A DNA stretch of 64,000 nt from Bradyrhizobium sp. CSS354 (GCF_029051725.1 NZ_JAACFU010000019.1:62001-126000); one strand, 5' to 3'. Counted from the stretch's first letter, positions 17,391 through 26,061 are shown. The notes: generated by a model not told the origin, from the sequence alone. A program made the numbers and translations.

Positions 17391-18347
17391 GTGAGCGAGG
17401 GGCAAGTCGGCAGAAGGCATGTTGGCAAGGCGGTGCTTATCGCAGGCCCGACCGCCAGCGGCAAGTCGGCGCTGGCGCTGGAGCTTGCGCTCGCTGCGGG
17501 CGGGGTCGTGATCAATGCCGATTCCATGCAGGTCTACCGCGACCTCCGCATCATCACCGCGCGTCCCACAGATGGCGACGAGGCGCAGGTGCCTCATCGC
17601 CTGTACGGCCATGTCGATGCGGCCGTGAATTTTTCGGCTGGTGCCTGGGTGAGCGACGCGGCGAAGGCGCTTGAAGAGGCGCAAGCCAAAGGCCGCCTGC
17701 CGATCTTCATCGGCGGCACCGGGCTGTACTTCAAGGCGCTGACGGCGGGCCTTTCCGTGGTACCGCCAATTCCCGCCGAGGTGCGCGAGGACGTTCGGGC
17801 GCGGCTGGAGCGGAACGGCGTGGAGGCGCTGCACGCGGAACTCGCAGCCGCCGATCCTCGAGCCGCCGAACGATTGAACCTGCGCGATCGCACGCGCATC
17901 GCGCGCGCGCTCGAAGTGGTCGAAGCCACCGGCCGTTCGTTGCTGGACTGGCACCATGAGGGCCAGCCGCCGCTGCTGCCGAAGGACAGTTTTCGCGCCG
18001 TGTTCATCGCGCCCGAGCGCGATGAGCTCTATGCCCGCATCGACGCCCGCTTCGACGCCATGCTGGGCGCTGGCGCCTTGCGCGAGGTCGAGCGTCTCGC
18101 CGCCCGAAATCTCGATCCGCTGCTGCCGGCGATGAAGGCTCATGGTGTGCCGGCCCTGATCCGGCATCTGCGCGGTGAGCTCAGCCTGGAGCAGGCGGCC
18201 ACCATCGGCCGCGCCGACACCCGCCACTACGCCAAGCGGCAGTTCACCTGGTTCCGGCACCAATTGCCCGAATTCGAGTGGGTGAAGCCGGAGGAGACGA
18301 AGGGCTGGCTGGCGGCGATGGTGAATGCGGCACGGGGCTCCGGCTGA
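17391..18347 (+). CDS. miaA: tRNA dimethylallyltransferase
   Basis: Transfers a dimethylallyl group to A37 of tRNAs reading UNN codons. The 318-residue protein has the P-loop GPTASGKSALALELA (residues 19-33), the conserved DSMQVYRDLRIITARP (residues 44-59), FIGGTGLYFKALTAGL and the late ...DTRHYAKRQFTWFRHQ motif. A GTG start at 17391 is used. Its promoter region must overlap the serB start because the genes are divergent with almost no gap. No hfq follows, unlike in gammaproteobacteria. Confidence 0.96.
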   Translation: MSEGQVGRRHVGKAVLIAGPTASGKSALALELALAAGGVVINADSMQVYRDLRIITARPTDGDEAQVPHRLYGHVDAAVNFSAGAWVSDAAKALEEAQAKGRLPIFIGGTGLYFKALTAGLSVVPPIPAEVREDVRARLERNGVEALHAELAAADPRAAERLNLRDRTRIARALEVVEATGRSLLDWHHEGQPPLLPKDSFRAVFIAPERDELYARIDARFDAMLGAGALREVERLAARNLDPLLPAMKAHGVPALIRHLRGELSLEQAATIGRADTRHYAKRQFTWFRHQLPEFEWVKPEETKGWLAAMVNAARGSG

Positions 18348-18501
18348 CACGCTTTTGTGCCTCGGGTCGCGAATTTACCTCTCGCTCAACCCTGGGAACA
18401 CCGCTACACTGCCAAAATCGCGCGGGAACGGTCGCATTGCCTTGACATCAGGGCGCTGGCCGCTATGTTTCGCGCAACCTTTGGGAAGCCGGGCACCTGC
18501 C

Positions 18502-18567
18502 ATGCGTAATATTATTACCAAACTCCTTATCGCCGTCGTACCCAGGCACACCGCCGGGGGTGGCTAG
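18502..18567 (+). CDS. ilvL: ilvB leader peptide (21 residues)
   Basis: ATG at 18502 opens a 21-residue peptide starting MRNIITKLLIAVVPRHT and ending in Gly-Gly-Gly before TAG. Seven of its first thirteen residues are Ile, Leu or Val (II, LL, I, VV), the composition expected of a branched-chain amino-acid attenuator. Its last codons overlap the 5' arm of a 10-base stem, and a terminator hairpin with six Ts follows, 57 bases before ilvB. The placement is characteristic of transcription attenuation by ribosome stalling. Confidence 0.85.
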   Translation: MRNIITKLLIAVVPRHTAGGG

Positions 18568-18620
18568 CTGCCATCCACATGACAGGCGGTGTGCATGGGG
18601 CCCTCTTCGGGGCCTTTTTT
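18546..18620 (+). promoter_or_regulatory. ilvB transcription attenuator
   Basis: GCACACCGCC (18546-18555, inside the leader frame) pairs perfectly with GGCGGTGTGC (18585-18594). Immediately after, GGCCC (18599-18603) and GGGCC (18610-18614) form a compact stem with a UUCG-containing loop followed by TTTTTT (18615-18620), an intrinsic terminator. A ribosome stalled at the Ile/Leu/Val codons, or one that reaches the stop, would change which structure forms and so control read-through into ilvB. The exact anti-terminator pairing was not resolved by eye. Confidence 0.8.
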
Positions 18621-18676
18621 ATTTCCCGAACCGACACGAACGAAGCCGCTGACAACAGCGCATCCGGAGCAAGCCA

Positions 18677-20452
18677 ATGAGCGACAAGAGCCACGATCCG
18701 AACCAGATGACCGGCGCCGCGATGATCGTCCGCGCGCTCATCGATCATGGCGTGACCGACATTTTCGGCTATCCCGGCGGCGCGGTGCTCCCGATCTACG
18801 ACGAGATCTTTCAGCAGAGCGAAGTCCAGCACATCCTGGTTCGCCACGAGCAGGGCGCGGGCCACGCCGCCGAGGGCTATGCGCGTTCGACCGGGAGGCC
18901 GGGCGTCGCACTGGTGACCTCCGGTCCCGGCGCCACCAACATGGTGACGCCGCTCACCGACGCGTTGATGGACTCGATCCCGCTGGTTTGCATCTCCGGC
19001 CAGGTGCCGACGCATCTGATCGGCAACGACGCGTTCCAGGAATGCGACACCGTCGGCATCACGCGCCCCTGCACCAAACACAACTGGCTGGTGCGCGACG
19101 TCAACGATCTCGCAAAGGTGCTGCACGAGGCGTTTTACGTTGCGACCACGGGTCGACCGGGTCCGGTGCTCGTCGACGTGCCCAAGGACGTGCAGTTCGC
19201 GACCGGCACCTATCATCCGCCGCGCAAGTCCGACGTGCATCGCTCCTACGCGCCGCGGGTGAAGGGCGATGCGACGCAGATCCGCAAGGCCGTGGCCCTG
19301 CTCGCAGGCGCCAAGCGCCCCGTGATCTACAGCGGCGGCGGCGTGATCAATTCCGGCCCCGAGGCAACCAGGCTGCTGCGCGAATTGGTCGAGGTCACCG
19401 GTTTCCCGATCACCTCGACCCTGATGGGCCTCGGCGCCTATCCCGCGTCGGGCAAGAGCTGGCTCGGCATGCTCGGCATGCACGGCACCTACGAAGCCAA
19501 CATGACCATGCATGATTGCGACGTCATGCTGTGCGTCGGCGCGCGCTTCGACGATCGCATCACCGGCCGCGTCGACGCGTTCTCGCCGGGCTCGAAGAAG
19601 ATCCACATCGACATCGACCCGTCCTCGATCAACAAGAACATCCGCGTCGACGTGCCGATCATCGGCGACTGCGGCAACATCCTCGGCGACATACTCCAGG
19701 TGTTCAAGGCGGAGGCGAAGAAGCCCGACATCAAGGCGTGGTGGCAGCAGATCGCGCAGTGGCGCGCCCGCAACTCGCTCTATTACAGGAAGAGCAACGA
19801 CGTCATCCTGCCGCAGCATGCGATCCAGAGCCTGTTCGAGGCGACGCGCGGCAAGGACACCTACATCACCACCGAGGTCGGCCAGCATCAGATGTGGGCC
19901 GCGCAGTTCTACGGCTTCGAGGAGCCGCATCGCTGGATGACCTCGGGCGGTCTCGGCACCATGGGTTACGGCTTGCCGGCCGCGGTCGGCGTGCAGGTTG
20001 CCCATCCCGACAGCCTCGTCATCGACATCGCGGGCGATGCCTCGGTGCAGATGACGATGCAGGAGATGTCGACGGCGGTGCAGTACGAGCTGCCGATCAA
20101 GATCTTCATCCTGAACAACCAGTATATGGGCATGGTGCGGCAGTGGCAGCAGCTGCTCCACGGCAACCGCCTGTCGCATTCCTACTCGGAGGCGATGCCG
20201 GACTTCGTCAAGCTCGCGGAAGCCTATGGCGGGGTCGGCATCCAGGTGCACAAGCCCGGCGATCTCGACGGCGCCATCCAGGAGATGATCTCGGTCAAGC
20301 GCCCCGTGCTGTTCGACTGCCGTGTCGCGTCGCTCGAAAACTGTTTCCCGATGATTCCCTCCGGCAAGGCGCACAACGAGATGCTGTTGCCGGAGCAGGC
20401 GAACGACGAAGCCACCGCAAAGGCGTTCGCCGGCGGCAAGGCGCTGGTGTGA
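18677..20452 (+). CDS. ilvB: Acetolactate synthase, large (catalytic) subunit
   Basis: Thiamine-diphosphate and FAD enzyme catalysing the first common step of Ile and Val synthesis. The 591-residue protein has the TPP-activating Glu region (LVRHEQGAGHAAEGYARSTG near residue 60), the FAD domain with GARFDDRITGRVDAF, and the TPP/Mg site GDASVQMTMQEMSTAVQYELPIKIFILNN near residue 455. The start is 57 bases after the attenuator terminator. ilvN is not adjacent; a repeat and a dehydratase gene lie between them. Confidence 0.97.
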   Translation: MSDKSHDPNQMTGAAMIVRALIDHGVTDIFGYPGGAVLPIYDEIFQQSEVQHILVRHEQGAGHAAEGYARSTGRPGVALVTSGPGATNMVTPLTDALMDSIPLVCISGQVPTHLIGNDAFQECDTVGITRPCTKHNWLVRDVNDLAKVLHEAFYVATTGRPGPVLVDVPKDVQFATGTYHPPRKSDVHRSYAPRVKGDATQIRKAVALLAGAKRPVIYSGGGVINSGPEATRLLRELVEVTGFPITSTLMGLGAYPASGKSWLGMLGMHGTYEANMTMHDCDVMLCVGARFDDRITGRVDAFSPGSKKIHIDIDPSSINKNIRVDVPIIGDCGNILGDILQVFKAEAKKPDIKAWWQQIAQWRARNSLYYRKSNDVILPQHAIQSLFEATRGKDTYITTEVGQHQMWAAQFYGFEEPHRWMTSGGLGTMGYGLPAAVGVQVAHPDSLVIDIAGDASVQMTMQEMSTAVQYELPIKIFILNNQYMGMVRQWQQLLHGNRLSHSYSEAMPDFVKLAEAYGGVGIQVHKPGDLDGAIQEMISVKRPVLFDCRVASLENCFPMIPSGKAHNEMLLPEQANDEATAKAFAGGKALV

Positions 20453-20473
20453 GCGTGATCGTCACAAATTCAG

Positions 20474-20576
20474 CTGTCATCGCCCGGCTTGACCGGGCGA
20501 TCCAGTACGCCGCGGCCTCTCGATCGCCCTCGGGGGCCTCTGGAATACTGGATCCCCGCCTTCGCGGGGATGACAG
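20474..20576. repeat. Dispersed palindromic repeat, copy B
   Basis: Outer arms CTGTCATCGCCCGGCTTGAC and ...CCTTCGCGGGGATGACAG are inverted copies with internal hairpins, and the central ATCCAGTACGCCGCGGC matches copy A at 16366-16462. It lies between ilvB and the dehydratase gene, 22 bases after the ilvB stop. Confidence 0.8.
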
Positions 20577-20605
20577 TCGCGAGAGATGGTTGATGGGAAG
20601 GTAAA

Positions 20606-21589
20606 ATGTTCGACCTGAAGGAGCTCGAACGCGCACATGCGATCGTGGGGCAGGCGGTGCCGGCAACGCCGGCGCACGCCTGGCCGCTGCTCGCCGAGCG
20701 GCTCGGCACGCAAGTTCTGGTCAAGCACGAGAACCACACGCCGACGGGCGCCTTCAAGGTGCGCGGCGGGCTCGTCTATCTCGATCGGCTGAAGCGCGAA
20801 CGGCCGAACATTCCGGGCATCATTTCGGCGACGCGCGGCAATCATGGCCAGAGCCTCGCCTTTGCGGCGAGCCGCCATGGCGTGCCTGCCGTGATTTATG
20901 TGCCGCGCGGCAATTCGGTTGAGAAGAACCGGGCGATGAAGGCGTTTGGCGCCGAGCTCGTTGAGCATGGCGAGGACTTTCAGGCCGCACGCGAGGAAGC
21001 CGGACGCCACGCGCAGTTTGCCGGGCTGCACATGGTGCCGTCGTTCCATACGGACCTGGTGCTGGGCGTGGCGACCTATGCGCTCGAATTGCTCCGGACC
21101 ACGCCTGATCTCGACATCCTCTATGTGCCGATCGGGCAAGGCTCGGGGATCTGCGGCTGCATCATGGCGCGCGATCTGCTCGGCCTGAAGACCGAGATCG
21201 TCGGCGTGCAATCGACCGAGGCGCCGTCCTACGCGCTGTCGTTCGCGGCGGGCCACGTCGTGACGACCGAGACCAGCAACACGCTCGCGGACGGCATGGC
21301 GACGCGGATTCCCGATCCGGAAGCGCTCGCGGTCATCCTCAAGGGCGCCTCGCGTATCGTCCAGGTGACGGACGATGAGATCGCGCTCGCGATCCGTGCG
21401 CTCTGGACCGACACGCACAATCTCGCCGAAGGCGCCGGCGCCGCCGCGCTCGCTGCGGCGCTTCAGGAAAAGAAAAGATTGTCGGGCAAGCGCGTCGGTC
21501 TCGTGCTGTCCGGCGGCAATATCGATTTCGATCTGTTCCACGGTTGGGTCGGAACGGATGCGCCGGTCGCTCATCGGGCGACGGCGTAA
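20606..21589 (+). CDS. Threonine dehydratase-like PLP enzyme
   Basis: Fold-type II PLP-dependent lyase, 327 residues. The Schiff-base lysine is in HTPTGAFKVRGG (around residue 51), the phosphate loop of the family follows (SATRGNHGQSLAFAA), and the late motif LSGGNIDFDLF closes the barrel. There is no C-terminal ACT regulatory domain, so it resembles the catabolic or non-allosteric threonine/serine dehydratases. Lying between ilvB and ilvN it could supply 2-oxobutyrate for isoleucine, but serine or another hydroxy amino acid is equally possible. Confidence 0.85.
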   Translation: MFDLKELERAHAIVGQAVPATPAHAWPLLAERLGTQVLVKHENHTPTGAFKVRGGLVYLDRLKRERPNIPGIISATRGNHGQSLAFAASRHGVPAVIYVPRGNSVEKNRAMKAFGAELVEHGEDFQAAREEAGRHAQFAGLHMVPSFHTDLVLGVATYALELLRTTPDLDILYVPIGQGSGICGCIMARDLLGLKTEIVGVQSTEAPSYALSFAAGHVVTTETSNTLADGMATRIPDPEALAVILKGASRIVQVTDDEIALAIRALWTDTHNLAEGAGAAALAAALQEKKRLSGKRVGLVLSGGNIDFDLFHGWVGTDAPVAHRATA

Positions 21590-21612
21590 CGACGAGAATG
21601 AAGGGGACGACA

Positions 21613-22155
21613 ATGAACCAGCCCGCATCCGCCTATTTCATCGAGGAGCGCCACGACCCGAACGAGACGCACACGCTTTCGGTGCTCGTGCAGAACGAGC
21701 CCGGCGTGCTCGCGCGCGTCATCGGCCTGTTCTCGGGGCGCGGCTACAACATCGAGAGCCTCACGGTCTCGGAGACCGAGAGCCAGAAGCATCTCTCGCG
21801 CATCACCATCGTCACCACGGGTACGCCGATGGTGATCGAGCAGATCAAGCATCAGCTTGACCGCATGATCCCGGTCTATCGCGTCGTCGACATGACGCTG
21901 ACCAAGCGCTCGATCGAGCGCGAGTTGGCGATGGTGAAGGTGCGCGGAGAGGGCGAGCATCGCGTCGAGGCGCTGCGGCTGGCGGATGCGTTCCGCGCCC
22001 GCGTGATTGACGCCACCACCGAGAGCTTTGTGTTCGAGATCACAGGCAATACCGACAAGATCAATCAGTTTATCGACCTGATGCGTCCGCTTGGCCTCGT
22101 CGAAGTGTCGCGCACCGGTGTTGCCGCGATCGGTCGCGGGCCTGAAGGAATGTGA
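21613..22155 (+). CDS. ilvN: Acetolactate synthase, small (regulatory) subunit
   Basis: A 180-residue regulatory subunit that activates the large subunit and confers valine feedback inhibition. The N-terminal ACT domain reads HTLSVLVQNEPGVLARVIGLFSGRGYNIESLTVS, with the Gly and Asn residues of the valine site preserved, and the C-terminal ACT-like half contains EITGNTDKINQFIDLMRPLGLVEVSRTGVAAI. The start at 21613 matches the family length; an upstream in-frame start at 21544 adds non-homologous residues. Confidence 0.96.
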   Translation: MNQPASAYFIEERHDPNETHTLSVLVQNEPGVLARVIGLFSGRGYNIESLTVSETESQKHLSRITIVTTGTPMVIEQIKHQLDRMIPVYRVVDMTLTKRSIERELAMVKVRGEGEHRVEALRLADAFRARVIDATTESFVFEITGNTDKINQFIDLMRPLGLVEVSRTGVAAIGRGPEGM

Positions 22156-22158
22156 GCC

Positions 22159-22848
22159 ATGCTGGCGCGCGACTGGTATTACAACGAGCGGAACCGGATG
22201 GGGATCGGGCCGGCTGTGGCGTCGATCTACGACAGCCACGACGATGCCGATCTACGGGCGCGCGCCGCGCTGAAAATGCTTGGCGTCCAGCGCGGCTGGC
22301 GCATCGCCGACATCGGTTGCGGCAACGGCGTGCTCGCGACCGAGGCTGCGCTGATGGGCGCCGAGGTCGACGCCATCGACATCTCGCCCGCGATGCTGGC
22401 GCTCGCCGAGATCTACGCGCGCGACCGCAAGGCGCCCGTGCGCACGCAGTCCGCCGGCCTGCTCAGCTTCGCCTACCGACCGGAATCCTATGACCTGATC
22501 GTCAGCGAGTTCACGCTGCACCATCTGCCGGATTTCTGGAAGGCGGTGGCGATGTCGCGGATCTATCGCGCGCTCAAGCCCGGTGCCACGTTCTATTTGC
22601 GCGACATCGTCTACGCATCGATGCCCGATGCGCTCGAGCGCGACGTCGAGCAATGGGCCGACTTTGAGATCAAGAACCACGATGTCCCGCGTGAAAGCGT
22701 CGTCACCCACATGCGCGACGAGTATTCCACTTTTGGCTGGGTCATGGAGCGGATGCTGGCCGACGTCGGCTTCACGCTGGTCTCGGCCGATTACCACGCC
22801 CCGATGCACGGCACTTATCTGCTGCGGAAACCCAATTCTTCCACGTAA
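22159..22848 (+). CDS. Class I SAM-dependent methyltransferase
   Basis: A 229-residue protein with a Rossmann-like fold. Motif I is RIADIGCGNGVLATEAALMG at about residue 47, followed by the acidic strand VDAIDISPAML and motif IV YDLIVSEFTLHHLPDFW. The C-terminal part is ...GWVMERMLADVGFTLVSADYHAPMHGTYLLRK, typical of small-molecule (UbiE/COQ5-like) methyltransferases. The substrate is unknown. It starts three bases after ilvN and is probably in that transcript. Confidence 0.88.
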   Translation: MLARDWYYNERNRMGIGPAVASIYDSHDDADLRARAALKMLGVQRGWRIADIGCGNGVLATEAALMGAEVDAIDISPAMLALAEIYARDRKAPVRTQSAGLLSFAYRPESYDLIVSEFTLHHLPDFWKAVAMSRIYRALKPGATFYLRDIVYASMPDALERDVEQWADFEIKNHDVPRESVVTHMRDEYSTFGWVMERMLADVGFTLVSADYHAPMHGTYLLRKPNSST

Positions 22849-22917
22849 AGGCCGGCGAGCAAGGCTCGACCAGAACAACAAACAGGGCTGCACGACAGGG
22901 CAGAACCGGGAACGACA

Positions 22918-23814
22918 ATGAAGCCGGCCGACATCCTCATCGCCATCCTGGTGGCGATCATCTGGGGGCTTGCCTTCGTGGCAAGCCGGATCGCGCTCGA
23001 CGAGTTTTCGCCGGAACTGATGACGGCGATGCGCTTCACCATTGCCGCGGTCCCGTGCCTGTTCATTCGCAAGCCCAAGGTCGCCTGGTCGCTGCTGATT
23101 GCGATCAGCTTCACGCTCTTTCTCGGCCAGTTTCTGAGCCAGGCCTACGGCATCGCCCATGGCGTGCCGGTGGGGCTGACCAGCGTCGTCGTGCAGAGCC
23201 AGGCGCTGTTCACCATCGGCTTTGCCGCGATCGCATTCGGCGAGCGGCCGACGCCGGTGCAGACGCTGGGCATCGTCATCGCAGCAATCGGTCTTTTGAT
23301 GATCTGCGGCACGGTCGGCTATGATTTCAGCGTCGGTGCGTTCGCCGTGCTGATGATCGCGCCGGTCAGCTTTGCGGTCGGCAATATCCTGCTGCGCGGC
23401 GCCCGCGGCGTGCCGATGTTCGATCTGTTCGCCTGGTTGTGCCTCGCCACGGCGGTCCCGCTGTTCGCGCTCACGCTGGTCGTCAATGGACCGACGCCGA
23501 CCTGGCAGTCCCTGATCCACATGTCGCTCACCGGACTCATTTGCCTGCTGTTGATCGGCGGCATCTCCACGAGCATCGCCTATTGGCTGTGGGGCCGGTT
23601 GCTGCGTGACTATCCCCCCGCGCAAGTGGTGCCATTCGCGCTGCTGGTGCCGTTCGTCGGATCGGCCGCGTCCAGCATCGTGTTCGGCGAGCGGTTCGGT
23701 CCGCTGCGCCTTGCCGGCATGCTCACGGTGATCGGCGGTATCGCGGTGATGGTGCTGGCGAAGCGCCCCGAGGCGGTACTCCAGAAAACCACAGCCGAAG
23801 GCCGCGTGAGGTGA
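22918..23814 (+). CDS. EamA family (drug/metabolite) transporter
   Basis: A 298-residue inner-membrane protein with ten hydrophobic helices arranged as two EamA repeats. The first repeat starts ILVAIIWGLAFVASRIALDEFSPELMTAMRF and the second near SVGAFAVLMIAPVSFAVGNILLRGARG, each with the family's Trp/Gly-rich first helix. It is likely an amino-acid or metabolite exporter. Stop and the next start overlap (GTGA), so it is coupled to a LysE-type exporter, and both lie inside the branched-chain amino-acid region. Confidence 0.88.
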   Translation: MKPADILIAILVAIIWGLAFVASRIALDEFSPELMTAMRFTIAAVPCLFIRKPKVAWSLLIAISFTLFLGQFLSQAYGIAHGVPVGLTSVVVQSQALFTIGFAAIAFGERPTPVQTLGIVIAAIGLLMICGTVGYDFSVGAFAVLMIAPVSFAVGNILLRGARGVPMFDLFAWLCLATAVPLFALTLVVNGPTPTWQSLIHMSLTGLICLLLIGGISTSIAYWLWGRLLRDYPPAQVVPFALLVPFVGSAASSIVFGERFGPLRLAGMLTVIGGIAVMVLAKRPEAVLQKTTAEGRVR

Positions 23815-24419
23815 GCATGTCCCAATCGCTGCTGTATGCCTTCCTCGCCTTCATGGCCGTGATGTATTTCACGCCTGGGCCGAACAACATCATGCTGCTG
23901 TCCTCGGGGCTGACTTATGGCTTCCGGCGCACGATTCCCCACATCGCCGGCGTCGTTATCGGCTTCGCCTTCATGATTGCAGCGGTCGGCCTCGGGCTTG
24001 GCACGGTGTTCCTGGCCTATCCGATCCTGCAGACCATCTTGAAATATGCCGGCGCCGCCTACTTGCTCTACCTGGCCGCCGTGATCGCTTTCTCGGGTCC
24101 GGCCAAGCCGGGCGAGGGAGACGGCCGCGGCCCGATGACCTTCCTGGGGGCCGCCATGTTCCAATGGATCAACGCGAAAGGCTGGGTGATCGTGATCGGC
24201 ACCATCACCGCCTATGCGGCTATCGCCCAATTCCCGCTCAACATCGCGATCCAGACCTTGATCAGCCTGCTTGTGGGCACGGTCTCGACGGTAGTCTGGG
24301 CCTTCTTCGGCACCGCCCTGCGGCCGGTCCTGACCTCCGTGCGGATGGTCCGCGCCTTCAATATCCTGATGGCGATCCTGCTGCTGGCCTCTCTCTATCC
24401 CGTCGTCATGGATGCATGA
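23811..24419 (+). CDS. LysE family translocator
   Basis: A 202-residue membrane protein with about six hydrophobic segments. The family hallmark near the N-terminus, YFTPGPNNIMLLSSGLTYGFRRTIPHIAGV (residues 20-49), is clear, as is FQWINAKGWVIVIGTI around residue 115. LysE/RhtB proteins export amino acids or homoserine lactones. GTG at 23811 overlaps the EamA stop; ATG at 23817 is the alternative. Branched-chain amino acid export is a guess from position only. Confidence 0.9.
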   Translation: MSMSQSLLYAFLAFMAVMYFTPGPNNIMLLSSGLTYGFRRTIPHIAGVVIGFAFMIAAVGLGLGTVFLAYPILQTILKYAGAAYLLYLAAVIAFSGPAKPGEGDGRGPMTFLGAAMFQWINAKGWVIVIGTITAYAAIAQFPLNIAIQTLISLLVGTVSTVVWAFFGTALRPVLTSVRMVRAFNILMAILLLASLYPVVMDA

Positions 24420-24566
24420 TGCCCCAGCTTTCCATGCAGAAACGGGTTTCCCAGGGGGCCGAAAATGCTCTAGACAGCCCCCGAAATCCGCAAATTTCAT
24501 CGTCCGAGACCTGACTGACAAGACCTGACCAACGGCCGATTCCGGCCCCTGAACGAGGAAACGACC

Positions 24567-25586
24567 ATGCGTGTTTATTACGATCGCGACGCCGACCTGA
24601 ACCTGATCAAGGGCAAGAAGGTCGTCATCGTCGGCTATGGCAGCCAGGGCCACGCCCATGCGCTGAATCTGAAGGATTCCGGCGTCAAGGAAGTGGCGAT
24701 TGCGCTCCGCAAGGGTTCGGCCTCGGCCAAGAAGGCGGAAGCTGCCGGCTTCAAGGTGATGGAAGTCGCCGAGGCCGCCAAATGGGCCGACCTGGTCATG
24801 ATGCTGACCCCGGACGAGCTCCAGGGCGACATCTACCGCGAGCACCTGCACGACAACATGAAGAAGGGCGCGGCTCTCGTCTTCGCGCACGGTCTCAACG
24901 TCCACTTCAACCTGCTCGACCCGCGCGCCGACCTCGACGTTCTCATGATCGCGCCGAAGGGCCCCGGCCACACCGTGCGTTCGGAATATCAGCGCGGCGG
25001 CGGCGTGCCCTGCCTGATCGCGATCGCCAAGGACGTCTCGGGTAACGCCCACGACCTCGGCCTGTCCTACGCCTCCGCCGTCGGCGGCGGCCGTGCCGGC
25101 ATCATCGAGACCACCTTCAAGGAAGAGTGCGAGACCGACTTGTTCGGCGAGCAGGTTGTGCTCTGCGGCGGCCTGGTCGAACTGATCAAGGGCGGCTACG
25201 AGACGCTGGTCGAAGCCGGCTACGCGCCGGAGATGGCCTATTTCGAGTGCCTGCACGAGGTGAAGCTGATCGTCGACCTGATCTATGAAGGCGGCATCGC
25301 CAACATGAACTACTCGATCTCCAACACCGCGGAGTACGGCGAGTACGTCACCGGTCCGCGCATCGTCACCGACGAGACCAAGAAGGAGATGAAGCGGGTT
25401 CTGAACGACATCCAGTCCGGCAAGTTCGCCCGCGACTGGATGCTCGAGAACAAGGTCAACCAGACCTCGTTCAAGGCGACCCGCGCCAAGCTCGCCGAGC
25501 ACCCGATCGAGGAAGTCGGCGCCAAGCTGCGCGACATGATGCCCTGGATCAAGAAGGGCGCGCTGGTCGACAAGTCGAAGAACTAA
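24567..25586 (+). CDS. ilvC: Ketol-acid reductoisomerase (NADP)
   Basis: Second step of branched-chain amino-acid synthesis. The 339-residue length is that of class I enzymes. Visible: NADP-binding GYGSQGHAHALNLKDSG (residues 24-40) with Arg and Ser residues after strand 2 (LRKGSAS) that favour NADPH, the metal and substrate residues in EEVGAKLRDMM and in GGRAGIIETTFKEECETDLFGEQ, and the LYEGGIANMNYSISNTAEYGEY segment. A GAGGAAAC ribosome site lies eight bases upstream. An intrinsic terminator follows at 25696-25728. Confidence 0.98.
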   Translation: MRVYYDRDADLNLIKGKKVVIVGYGSQGHAHALNLKDSGVKEVAIALRKGSASAKKAEAAGFKVMEVAEAAKWADLVMMLTPDELQGDIYREHLHDNMKKGAALVFAHGLNVHFNLLDPRADLDVLMIAPKGPGHTVRSEYQRGGGVPCLIAIAKDVSGNAHDLGLSYASAVGGGRAGIIETTFKEECETDLFGEQVVLCGGLVELIKGGYETLVEAGYAPEMAYFECLHEVKLIVDLIYEGGIANMNYSISNTAEYGEYVTGPRIVTDETKKEMKRVLNDIQSGKFARDWMLENKVNQTSFKATRAKLAEHPIEEVGAKLRDMMPWIKKGALVDKSKN

Positions 25587-25634
25587 GTCGGCGCCGTTCG
25601 GATACGGCGTATCGGTTACGCCGCATCCGGACAC

Positions 25635-25661
25635 GCGAGCGAAAACACAAGCTTCGCTCGC
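25635..25661 (+). repeat. Hairpin downstream of ilvC
   Basis: GCGAGCG (25635-25641) and CGCTCGC (25655-25661) form a perfect seven-base stem with a 13-base loop. There is no T-run, so it may support 3' end stability rather than terminate. Confidence 0.5.
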
Positions 25662-25695
25662 CAAACCAATTCTTAAATCTTTCGCGGCTATATTC

Positions 25696-25728
25696 GAGCG
25701 AGATCGCAACCAGCGGTCTCGCTCTTTT
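25696..25728 (+). terminator. Intrinsic terminator of ilvC
   Basis: GAGCGAGA (25696-25703) and TCTCGCTC (25717-25724) form a perfect eight-base stem, followed immediately by TTTT. It lies 109 bases after the ilvC stop and is the best terminator at the end of this block. Confidence 0.75.
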
Positions 25729-26061
25729 CGTCTCGCGCGAAGCATTGCTGCTTCATTCAAATTCTTCGCGAGCCGAAGTGCTTCCTGAGCACGAAGAACT
25801 GACGCTTAAACCACATTCTTGGTCTGGTGTTGTTTCTCAGGTTTTTTTTGGAAGCTCCCGATCCTCAAAAGCCCAGCGTCTTCAGGGTCAAGGATTCCGC
25901 TCTTCATCCAGATCTTCATGATGCAATCAATCTCGCGTCGCGACGTTCGCGCCTCGCTTCACCTTAAGAACTGACATCTGCGGCGTCTCCTTGACCGGTG
26001 GCGGCATTGCGCGCCGGCCCCTTTCCCCTGCATGATCGCGGGAGCTCTTGGGGGGAAGACC
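25729..26061. other. Non-coding stretch between ilvC terminator and SDR gene
   Basis: No convincing gene. The stretch is noticeably A/T-richer than its surroundings and has an isolated T8 run near 25841-25848. On the minus strand a 37-codon open frame exists (25806-25919, starting MKIWMKSGILDPEDAG), with no ribosome site that I trust, so it is left uncalled. A tiny second minus frame (MSVLKVKRGANVATRD) ends just upstream of it. Both may be chance. Confidence 0.4.

Noticed and set aside
18527..20374. 615-codon open frame antisense to ilvB
   Set aside because: Same signature of mirrored codon bias; ilvB is beyond doubt and the antisense product matches no family.
23610..25760. 716-codon open frame antisense to LysE and ilvC genes
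   Set aside because: Covers the ends of three real genes on the other strand, with repetitive His/Asp/Gly/Arg content and no domain.
25806..25919. 37-codon minus-strand frame starting MKIWMKSGILDPEDAG
   Set aside because: No ribosome site, no recognised similarity; kept only as a note in the intergenic entry.
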